A stretch of DNA of 7,676 nucleotides, taken from positions 1 to 7,676 of the forward strand of contig JAJZVJ010000099.1 of NCBI GenBank assembly GCA_021845705.1, written 5' to 3'. The stretch is from a bacterium. GTDB taxonomy: Bacteria > Elusimicrobiota > Elusimicrobia > Elusimicrobiales > UBA9959. Position 1 is the first letter of the stretch, and each line of letters starts with the position of its first letter. The translations under genes and the position numbers were made by a program. Under the pieces are notes generated by a model. The model saw only the letters and a program-made list of their open reading frames with translations, ran no database searches and was not told the DNA's origin. Shown piece after piece: positions 1 through 4,949 of the stretch.

Positions 1-23
1 AGCGGAGGATTATGGGAATATGA
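1..23 (+). CDS. 3' end of an upstream gene, probably V-type ATPase subunit A (partial)
   Basis: The frame entering the window at position 3 reads R-R-I-M-G-I and then stops at the TGA at 21-23. That TGA overlaps the ATG at 20-22 of the next gene in an ATGA arrangement, which is typical of translationally coupled operon genes. Subunit A normally precedes subunit B in V/A-type ATPase operons, so this is probably its last codons. Only about seven codons are visible and the identity is inferred from position alone. The tail could also be non-coding if subunit B starts differently. Confidence 0.35.
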
Positions 24-1423
24 GCGGTTTTGCCGGCGCGGTTCCGGACCGCGGACTTGAATATATAGGCGCCTCCCGCATTGAGGGGCCGCTCGTAGTG
101 GTCGAGCGCGTAAGGGACGTCGGCTTCGACGAGCTGGTGGAGATCACCGGCCCTGACGGGCGGCCGCGGGTGGGACGGGTGCTGGAGATCTCGGACGCGG
201 CCGCGCTGGTGCAGGTGCTGGACGGGACCGAAGGGCTTTCCGGCCCCACGGTGCGCGCGCGCTTCCTCGGCGAAAGCCTGAAGCTGCCGGTGTCGCGGAG
301 CATGCTGGGCCGCGTTTTCGACGGGCTGGGCCGCCCGGCGGACGGCGGGCCGCCGCCCCTTTCCGGGGACAGGAGGGACGTGAACGGCTCCCCCATAAAC
401 CCCGTGGCGCGGCGCTACCCGAGGGAGTTCATCCAAACCGGCATCTCGGCCATTGACGGCATGAGTGCGCTGGTGCGCGGGCAGAAGCTGCCTATCTTCT
501 CCGGCAATGGCCTGCCGCACGACAGGGTCTGCGCGCAGTTGGTCCGCCAGGCGCGCCTGCCGGGAGACAAAACCGAGTTTTCTATAGTTTTCGCGGCCAT
601 GGGGATAAAGAGGGACGTGGCCGATTATTTCAGGCGGGACTTTGAGGAGTCGGGGGCGCTCTCCCGCGTGGCGATGTTCCTGTCGCTCGCGGACGCGCCC
701 GGGGCCGAGCGCCTGCTTACGCCGCGCGCCGCCCTGACGCTGGCGGAATACCTGGCCTTCGACCTCGGCCAGCATGTGCTGGTGGTCCTTACCGACATGA
801 CCAATTATTGCGAGAGCCTGCGCGAGGCCGGTTCCGCCAGGGGGGAGATCCCGGGCCGCAAGGGTTACCCCGGCTACCTGTATTCCGACCTGGCTTCCCT
901 TTATGAGCGCGCCGGCCGTGTTGAAGGCTCGCCGGGCTCCATCACGCAGACCGCCATCCTGACGATGCCTTCCGACGATATCAGCCACCCCGTGCCCGAC
1001 CTGACCGGGTATATCACCGAGGGACAGATAGTTCTGGACAGGGACCTTTTCCAGCGCGGGGTTTACCCGCCCATAGCGGGCCTGCCCAGCCTGTCCCGGC
1101 TGATGAAGGACGGGGTGGGGAAAGGCTATACGCGTGAAGATCATCCGGCGCTCGCCAGCCAGCTTTTCGCCTGCTACGCGTACGTCAAGCGCGTCAGGGC
1201 CCTCGCCGATATAATAGGAGAGGAAGAGCTGGGCGAAGGGGATAAGCTGTACCTGAAATTCGGGGAAGCGTTTGAAAGCCGCTTCCTGGCCCAGGGCGAG
1301 CGCGAGGACAGGCCGATAGGGCTTACCCTGGACCTTGGCTGGGAGATGATGTCCATGCTGCCGAGGGAAGAACTGCACAGGATGAGCGCGGCCATGCTGG
1401 AAGAACATTACAGGAAGAAATAA
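20..1423 (+). CDS. atpB: V/A-type ATPase subunit B (non-catalytic nucleotide-binding subunit)
   Basis: This is the regulatory B subunit, which alternates with catalytic subunit A in the A3B3 head of a V/A-type rotary ATPase on the cytoplasmic side of the membrane. The 467 residues match the usual family length (about 460). Visible hallmarks are GRVFDGLGRP (97-106), INPVARRYPREFIQTGISAID (about 126-146), SGNGLPH (161-167) where catalytic subunits carry a GKT P-loop, TDMTNYCE (258-265), GYPGYLY (282-288), PDLTGYITEGQI (326-337) and LDLGWEMMSMLPR (437-449). The missing P-loop lysine distinguishes B from A. In the alpha/beta signature (350-360) an Ala (353) stands where Asp is usual. The ATG at 20 is preceded by GGAGGA at 4-9. 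The frame is open to the window edge, so an earlier start cannot be excluded, but the homology begins around residue 11. The gene is followed after 54 bases by subunit D. Confidence 0.96.
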   Translation: MSGFAGAVPDRGLEYIGASRIEGPLVVVERVRDVGFDELVEITGPDGRPRVGRVLEISDAAALVQVLDGTEGLSGPTVRARFLGESLKLPVSRSMLGRVFDGLGRPADGGPPPLSGDRRDVNGSPINPVARRYPREFIQTGISAIDGMSALVRGQKLPIFSGNGLPHDRVCAQLVRQARLPGDKTEFSIVFAAMGIKRDVADYFRRDFEESGALSRVAMFLSLADAPGAERLLTPRAALTLAEYLAFDLGQHVLVVLTDMTNYCESLREAGSARGEIPGRKGYPGYLYSDLASLYERAGRVEGSPGSITQTAILTMPSDDISHPVPDLTGYITEGQIVLDRDLFQRGVYPPIAGLPSLSRLMKDGVGKGYTREDHPALASQLFACYAYVKRVRALADIIGEEELGEGDKLYLKFGEAFESRFLAQGEREDRPIGLTLDLGWEMMSMLPREELHRMSAAMLEEHYRKK

Positions 1424-1477
1424 GAGCCGGGAATCCAAAACCGGGAGAGCGGGGAAGAAACCTGGATGGGGGAAAAT

Positions 1478-2107
1478 ATGGCTTTATTGAACGTGCCGGT
1501 CACAAAGTCCGTTCTGCTGGGGCTGCGGAGGCAGTTGGAATTCGCCGAAGAAGGCTACGCCCTGCTGGACCGCAAACGGGAGCTGCTGCTGCTGGAACTG
1601 GCGGCCGTTAAAGCGCGCGCAGCGCGCGTCCGGGCCGGCGTACTGGACGTTATTAAGCGCGCCGGCGCGGCGCTGCGGGAAGCCGGACTGGATTCCGGGT
1701 CCTCCGCGCTGGACAGGGCTGCCGCCGGCGTGAAAGCCGGGGATAGGGTAGGGATAAAAGAGCGGCGGCTTATGGGGGTAAGGATCCCCGAGGCTTCGGC
1801 CCCGGCGGAGACGCCGGGCGCGCGCTTCGGCCCCGGAGGGACCGCGGCCGGGACGGACGCGGCTATGCGGGGATTCAGTTCCGCCCTGCCCCGGCTTGCC
1901 GAGCTGGCGGGGCTTGAGACGGCCGCCGCGCGCCTGGAACTTGAAATAAAAAAAACGCAGCGGCGCTGCAACGCCCTTTCCAAGAAAGTCATCCCCGACT
2001 GCCGCGAGACAATAGCTTTCCTCGGCGGGTCGCTCGAGGAGCGGGAGCGCGAATCTTTCGTGGCGCTTAAGCTGATCAGGAACAGGCTGAGGGTCGGGGG
2101 GGACTAG
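1478..2107 (+). CDS. atpD: V/A-type ATPase subunit D (central stalk)
   Basis: Subunit D is the central rotor shaft inside the A3B3 head, coupling ATP turnover to ion movement. The 209 residues fit the family (about 200-215). The N-terminus MALLNVPVTK and a long helix (8-80) are followed by a short Gly/Pro/Ala-rich middle part (about 85-133) containing MGVRIPE. A second helix carries the family block EIKKTQRRCNALSKKVIP (156-173), then LEERERESFVALKLI (186-200). This antiparallel coiled coil with a central loop is the expected fold. I chose ATG 1478 because the family begins at M-x-x-LNV-P-T and a purine-rich GGGGGA lies about five bases upstream. An in-frame ATG at 1466 would add MGEN. The last bases overlap the convergent methyltransferase gene by four. 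Genes for subunits I and K do not follow. Confidence 0.93.
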   Translation: MALLNVPVTKSVLLGLRRQLEFAEEGYALLDRKRELLLLELAAVKARAARVRAGVLDVIKRAGAALREAGLDSGSSALDRAAAGVKAGDRVGIKERRLMGVRIPEASAPAETPGARFGPGGTAAGTDAAMRGFSSALPRLAELAGLETAAARLELEIKKTQRRCNALSKKVIPDCRETIAFLGGSLEERERESFVALKLIRNRLRVGGD

Positions 2108-2808
2108 GCGAGAGCCGTATGGACGGCTACGGCGCCCGGGAAGAGTATTTTATATGAAGGCGCGCTGAAGCCGGCGGCCAGCAGCAGCGAAGAGAACTCG
2201 TCCGCGGAATAAAAATCCAGGATGGTGTCCTTGAGGAAAGAATAGGAAGAACGGCTTTTCGGCGCCAGCAGGTTGAGCAGGCCTATCACGGTCCTTACAT
2301 AGACCTTCATTAAGAACCAGAGTACCGGGTTTTTCAGGCGGGTGGTTTCAAGGTTCACAAAAAGTCCGCCGGGTTTCAGCACGCGCCGGAACTCGCGCAG
2401 GGCCGCGAGCAGTTTTTCTTCGTCTATGTTGAGGTTGCGGGTGGCGAACGCTATGGTGACCAGGTCAAAGCTGCCGTCGGGGAAGGGCAGTTCCTTGGCC
2501 TCGGACCGCACTAATTTCATGCCCGGGTTCTTTTCTCCGGCGGCCGAAAGCATGGCCGCGCTAAGGTCTGCGCCGGTGATCTTGAGGCGGGGGCCGAAAG
2601 CTTTCCCCAGCGCCAGCGAGAAGTCCCCGGTGCCGCAGCAGGCGTCCAGCGCCGCCGCGGCGGCCGGCGCGCGTTCCCTCGCGGCCGCCGCGGCCCTGGC
2701 CCGCCACCAGCGGTCCAGGCCCAGGGTGAGCAGGGAGTTAACTGTGCCGTAAAAACGATAAATGCCGTCATAAAACCCGGCGATAGCCAGTTCTTTTTTT
2801 GACGGCAT
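2104..2808 (-). CDS. ubiE: UbiE/MenG-type SAM-dependent methyltransferase (demethylmenaquinone/ubiquinone C-methylation)
   Basis: This is a class I SAM-dependent methyltransferase of the UbiE/MenG family, which adds the ring C-methyl group late in menaquinone or ubiquinone synthesis at the membrane surface. Visible motifs are an N-terminal FYDGIYRFYGTVNSLLTLGLDRWW segment (about 12-35) equivalent to the 'YD..N...SFG..R.W' start of UbiE, SAM-binding motif I LDACCGTGD (54-62), an acidic D81 after strand 2, LPFPDGSFDLVTIAFATRN (107-125), RVLKPGG (142-148), and a C-terminal block SFLKDTI (190-196) to GAVAVH (225-230). Its 234 residues are slightly short of the about 250 of E. coli UbiE. An Ala-rich run (38-53) is unusual. 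No clear Shine-Dalgarno precedes the ATG; it lies 27 bases after the small upstream gene, so coupling is likely. In an anaerobic lineage menaquinone is the likelier product. Other quinone-type substrates cannot be excluded from sequence. Confidence 0.87.
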   Translation of the reverse strand: MPSKKELAIAGFYDGIYRFYGTVNSLLTLGLDRWWRARAAAAARERAPAAAAALDACCGTGDFSLALGKAFGPRLKITGADLSAAMLSAAGEKNPGMKLVRSEAKELPFPDGSFDLVTIAFATRNLNIDEEKLLAALREFRRVLKPGGLFVNLETTRLKNPVLWFLMKVYVRTVIGLLNLLAPKSRSSYSFLKDTILDFYSADEFSSLLLAAGFSAPSYKILFPGAVAVHTALA

Positions 2809-2835
2809 TTATCTACGCGACCAAAGCGGAGAGAA

Positions 2836-3009
2836 CTATTTCTTCTCTTCTTTGTTGTCGTTCTCCGCCACGAATTTCTTTATTTCTTCAAAGCCCTCTA
2901 TGATGAGGCGCGCCTTGGAGAGGCCGAAGGAGAACGGGTATTTGTCGTTCTCGTTCCTCTTGAGTATGAGGACCGGCTGGCCCTTGTATTCTGTTCTTTC
3001 TACTATCAT
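2836..3009 (-). CDS. Conserved-looking small protein of unknown function (57 aa)
   Basis: I do not recognise a named family. The 57 residues run from MIVERTEYKG through KYPFSFGLSKARLI (24-37) and EEIKKFVAEN (41-50) to a charged tail NDNKEEKK. The pattern suggests two or three short beta strands (about 2-5, 11-17, 24-29) followed by an amphipathic helix (32-50), with no signal peptide or membrane segment, so it is probably cytosolic. Strand-strand-strand-helix order with a basic/aromatic sheet loosely resembles the PC4/YdbC single-strand-binding fold, but that is only a shape guess. The start at 3009 is favoured by GGAGG at 3018-3022, eight bases upstream of the ATG. A longer in-frame start at 3054 would fall on the predicted transcription start. 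The gene sits 27 bases ahead of ubiE on the same strand and likely shares its transcript. Confidence 0.8.
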   Translation of the reverse strand: MIVERTEYKGQPVLILKRNENDKYPFSFGLSKARLIIEGFEEIKKFVAENDNKEEKK

Positions 3010-3015
3010 GATTTC

Positions 3016-3022
3016 TTCCTCC
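3016..3022 (-). promoter_or_regulatory. Strong Shine-Dalgarno that fixes the start of the 57-aa gene
   Basis: On the minus strand the sequence GGAGGAA lies here, with eight bases between GGAGG and the ATG ending at 3009. It is the best-placed ribosome binding site in the window and decides in favour of the 3009 start over the in-frame ATG at 3054. Confidence 0.7.
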
Positions 3023-3060
3023 ACTGCGATTGGCCCGCGGGGGCCCGCGTTCAAGTCTTT

Positions 3061-3090
3061 ATATTAGCACAATAGGAACGGGACTTTCAA
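3061..3090 (-). promoter_or_regulatory. Sigma70-type promoter with AT-rich upstream element, for the 57-aa gene and ubiE
   Basis: Reading the minus strand, TTGAAA (3090-3085) and TAATAT (3066-3061) are separated by 18 bases and match the -35/-10 consensus at 5/6 and 4/6. Upstream of the -35 box, 3091-3120 is 28/30 A or T in an otherwise very GC-rich region, which fits an UP element. Transcription would begin near 3054, giving a leader of about 45 bases before the ATG at 3009. Confidence 0.6.
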
Positions 3091-3123
3091 TAATAATATA
3101 TTCTATTCATATTTATAAATCAA

Positions 3124-3166
3124 GGCCGGCCGGCGCCCCGGCCCGGAAGGGTCCCGGCGGCCGGCC
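3124..3166. repeat. GC-rich inverted repeat / hairpin upstream of the membrane protein gene
   Basis: Two copies of the palindrome GGCCGGCC (3124-3131 and 3159-3166) form a perfect nine-pair stem (3124-3132 with 3158-3166). Inside it CCGG (3138-3141) can pair with CCGG (3154-3157), and CCC (3142-3144) with GGG (3149-3151) around a GGAA tetraloop of the GNRA type. It lies between the AT-rich promoter island and the start of the membrane protein gene. It could be a leader structure, an operator-like palindrome or a dispersed repeat. Parts of it resemble the hairpin at 3766-3807 on the other side of that gene. Confidence 0.5.
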
Positions 3167-3174
3167 CCGGCGGT

Positions 3175-3203
3175 TTGCGGTGGTGTATGGTTTTTTGTTA
3201 GAT
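3175..3203 (+). promoter_or_regulatory. Weak candidate promoter for the four-helix membrane protein
   Basis: TTGCGG (3175-3180) and TTAGAT (3198-3203) are spaced by 17 bases and each match the sigma70 consensus at only 3/6. Transcription would start near 3210, about 43 bases before the ATG at 3253. The AT-rich island at 3091-3120 also holds TATAAA (3114-3119) but without a convincing -35 box. One of these presumably serves this gene. Confidence 0.2.
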
Positions 3204-3252
3204 TTCAAGGGTGCCGGTCCGCGCGGCGCCTGCCGCGGCCCCGGCCTTAGTT

Positions 3253-3747
3253 ATGGAAAAAAAAGAACTTTTGTGGAGCCTGCTGATAAAAACCGTTAAA
3301 ACGCTGGTGGGGCTTTTCACTTTGTTCGCCATCGGCTTTTTCGTGGAGGGCCTGCCCTACGCGAGGTCCCTGCCGTTCATCAGCCAGAAACTGCCGGTCG
3401 GCGTTTTTCTTAACGCCGTGGTTTCGCTGCTCGGGGTCATCCTGTTCGTGAAGTTCGGGGCGGAGGCCTCGCCGGCCGCCGACGGGATACTTGACTTCAT
3501 GCCGGGCGCGGGCTCGTTCGTGCGCAGCGTGATAAAGATACTGTCGCTGATGTTCGCCTATTACGCCTTCCAGGACGCTGTTTTTCCCTTTATCGAGGGC
3601 TTCGAGTGGGCCTACCAGGCCGTCTTCCTGGGTTTTACGCTTTTTTTCCTCGTAAGGGCCGGGCTCCAGGTGTATGGGGCCAGCGAGGAGATCAGCAAGT
3701 TCCTTGTGGGCGCCTTCCGCGCCGAGAACACCGCTAAAAAACAATAA
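3253..3747 (+). CDS. Integral membrane protein of unknown function, four predicted helices
   Basis: I do not recognise this family. The 164-residue protein begins with a charged MEKKE head followed by four hydrophobic stretches at about 12-32, 47-68, 93-114 and 118-141, and ends in a polar tail (142-164) containing GASEEISKFL. There is no cleavable signal peptide and no obvious catalytic motif. Helix 3 is rich in aromatics (FAYYAFQDAVFPF), and conserved-looking charges (K67, D81, R91, K95, R135) lie near the helix ends. I prefer the ATG at 3253 because the residues added by an in-frame GTG at 3211 are Ala/Pro-rich low-complexity sequence. Neither start has a good Shine-Dalgarno. It stands alone between oppositely oriented genes, so it appears to be monocistronic. 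It is flanked by GC-rich hairpins at 3124-3166 and 3766-3807. A small inner-membrane protein is all the sequence supports. Confidence 0.75.
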   Translation: MEKKELLWSLLIKTVKTLVGLFTLFAIGFFVEGLPYARSLPFISQKLPVGVFLNAVVSLLGVILFVKFGAEASPAADGILDFMPGAGSFVRSVIKILSLMFAYYAFQDAVFPFIEGFEWAYQAVFLGFTLFFLVRAGLQVYGASEEISKFLVGAFRAENTAKKQ

Positions 3748-3765
3748 GACCGGGCCTCCCGCGGG

Positions 3766-3807
3766 CCGGCCGCGCGCATCTCGGGCCGGGAAAGGCGCGG
3801 CGGCCGG
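3766..3807. terminator. GC-rich hairpin between convergent genes, possible bidirectional terminator
   Basis: Positions 3766-3777 can pair with 3795-3807 as a 12-pair stem, almost entirely G-C, with one bulged base (G3799) and a loop of about 17 bases. It lies 18 bases after the stop of the membrane protein gene and about 28 bases after the stop of the minus-strand oxidoreductase gene, where a shared terminator is expected. Neither flank carries a proper U-tract (the plus side continues TTCATATTAT), so it is not a canonical intrinsic terminator. Confidence 0.35.
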
Positions 3808-3835
3808 TTCATATTATCTGGAAAACGGGGTTTAT

Positions 3836-4765
3836 CTAAAGCGGCACGGCGGCGGATCTGACCGCCGCCGAGTAGGATGCGTTCCGCAGGAGTTTTACGC
3901 AGTATCTCGCGTTGCGCAGACCGGCGCCCCGCGGCAATTCTCCCGTTATTTCCTTCCTGAAATCGGAAAGCTCCGCCGCCAGCCATTCCGGGTGGCAGGC
4001 TCCCGGCGCAAGTTCAAAACGCAATTCCACGGTTTCGGTCGGCAGGTCCCTGATATCTAGCCGCAGAAGCTTGCCGTCTATTTCCAGGCGGCCGTTATCT
4101 CCGGCCGCCGCCGCGCGCAGGCGGGGCGCGTGGGCGCCGCGGGCGATGTGCACGAAACCGTCGGCCGTTCCGAAGTGCGCGTGGAAAGCCGCGGTGCCTT
4201 TCTCAAGCCTGGCCTCTATCGCCGTGGGCGGGCGCCGCACCATGCCCAGCAGCATCGAGAAAGCCTGCCAGCCCAGCGCGCCCGCCGCGCCTTCCTCGGG
4301 GGGCGGGCCGGGGACCAGCGCCTGGACCTCGGCGAAATTTATTTTTCCGGCGAGGCCGCGGGTTATCGCCTTGTCCAGCGCCAGCCAAGAAGCGGAATGT
4401 TCCCAGGGCTGCAGCGGGAAGATGGTCCTTTCCGCCCGCTCGGCGGCGGCGCGCAGTTTTTCGAACTCCGCGCTGGAGAGGCAGAACGGCGGCTCGCAGA
4501 CAACGTGCAGCCCGCGTTCAAGCGCAAGCTTTATCGCCCCGGCGCTTTCCACCGGCGGGAGGCTTATGGCCGCGAAATCCAGCTGCATTTCGGTCTCGAA
4601 CAGGCTTTTCAGGTTCAGGTATTCCTTCGCCCGGTCGGGGAAGGCCTGTCTTTTTCCCGGGGCTCCCGGCCGGAAAAAAGCGGAGATGGCGAGATCTTTG
4701 CCGTTAAAAGCGGCGGGCGTAAGGCAGCGGGCGCCGGGGTCACCGATAAAAGCTCCTTTCAGCAT
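3836..4765 (-). CDS. Diverged Gfo/Idh/MocA-like protein (Rossmann-fold oxidoreductase relative)
   Basis: The 309-residue protein has the layout of Gfo/Idh/MocA NAD(P)-dependent oxidoreductases. It starts with strand 1 and a degenerate glycine loop KGAFIGDPGAR (3-13). FAAISLPP (64-71) then corresponds to the 'D.V.I.tP' strand, and ALERGLHVVCEPPF (81-94) to the 'al..GkHV..EKP' segment. A C-terminal alpha/beta domain follows. Where the family carries the catalytic EKP lysine, this protein has Pro (92). In GALGWQAFSMLLG (162-174), which aligns with the 'D.G.H..D.....G' motif, the His and Asp appear as Gln (167) and Ser (170). It may therefore bind a nucleotide or sugar without the usual hydride chemistry, or be a scaffold. 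No clear Shine-Dalgarno precedes the ATG, but strand 1 begins right after it, which supports this start. A weak -10-like TTAAAT about six bases upstream raises the possibility of a leaderless mRNA. It is divergent from pilM and apparently monocistronic. Confidence 0.72.
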   Translation of the reverse strand: MLKGAFIGDPGARCLTPAAFNGKDLAISAFFRPGAPGKRQAFPDRAKEYLNLKSLFETEMQLDFAAISLPPVESAGAIKLALERGLHVVCEPPFCLSSAEFEKLRAAAERAERTIFPLQPWEHSASWLALDKAITRGLAGKINFAEVQALVPGPPPEEGAAGALGWQAFSMLLGMVRRPPTAIEARLEKGTAAFHAHFGTADGFVHIARGAHAPRLRAAAAGDNGRLEIDGKLLRLDIRDLPTETVELRFELAPGACHPEWLAAELSDFRKEITGELPRGAGLRNARYCVKLLRNASYSAAVRSAAVPL

Positions 4766-4810
4766 ACGGATATTTAAGCAAATAGGACCGGCTTAAAACA
4801 GCCCGTGCCC

Positions 4811-4836
4811 GCGCGGCGCGCCCGCGGCCGCCGCGC
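4811..4836. repeat. GC-only inverted repeat abutting the pilM promoter
   Basis: GCGCGGCG (4811-4818) and its exact complement CGCCGCGC (4829-4836) form an eight-pair stem with a 10-base loop. It ends two bases before the -35 box of the pilM promoter, in the divergent region between the oxidoreductase gene and pilM. Its position suggests an operator-like site or structured DNA insulating the two divergent units. The local base composition makes chance formation fairly likely. Confidence 0.35.
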
Positions 4837-4838
4837 TG

Positions 4839-4867
4839 TTGACAGGTATTGCGCTCTTTGTAATAAT
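4839..4867 (+). promoter_or_regulatory. Sigma70-type promoter of the pilMNOP operon
   Basis: A perfect -35 box TTGACA (4839-4844) is followed after 17 bases by AATAAT (4862-4867), with a TG at 4859-4860 in the extended -10 position. Transcription would start near 4874, giving a leader of about 75 bases before pilM. A perfect TATAAT at 4875-4880 lies downstream but lacks a properly spaced -35 box; it could be an alternative start. The AT-rich block 4861-4890 contrasts sharply with the GC-rich sequence on either side. Confidence 0.65.
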
Positions 4868-4949
4868 TATTTAATATAATTGTTCTATACTGTGAAACGA
4901 GGTTTTGGCGGTGCGCGCGGACAGGGCGCCGGAGGCTTTTTAAGATCAG

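Noticed and set aside
1424..1477. Gap between subunits B and D as a terminator or riboswitch
   Set aside because: No stable inverted repeat or U-tract is seen, and the genes belong to one complex, so it is simply an operon spacer.
2680..2692. 13-mer CGCGGCCGCCGCG repeated at 2680, 4823 and 7637
   Set aside because: One copy lies inside the Ala-rich coding part of ubiE, and the string uses only G and C in a genome full of such runs, so chance and composition explain it.
3091..3120. AT-rich island as a possible replication origin or foreign insert
   Set aside because: It is only 30 bases, has no DnaA-box cluster or direct repeats, and is explained as promoter/UP-element sequence between divergent genes.
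3211..3252. GTG at 3211 as start of the membrane protein
   Set aside because: The added residues are Ala/Pro-rich leader-like sequence, AAGG is too close to the GTG, and the charged MEKKE head at 3253 is a more natural membrane-protein start. Kept only as an alternative.
3247..3744. Minus-strand open frame (165 codons) opposite the four-helix membrane protein
   Set aside because: The plus-strand frame has coherent membrane helices, whereas the minus frame is a charged mixture without pattern and has no start context.
3912..4796. Long open frame (294 codons) on the plus strand opposite the Gfo/Idh/MocA-like gene
   Set aside because: It is Ser/Arg/Pro-rich with no family motifs, fully antisense to a recognisable protein, and typical of the stop-poor reverse frames of GC-rich genes.
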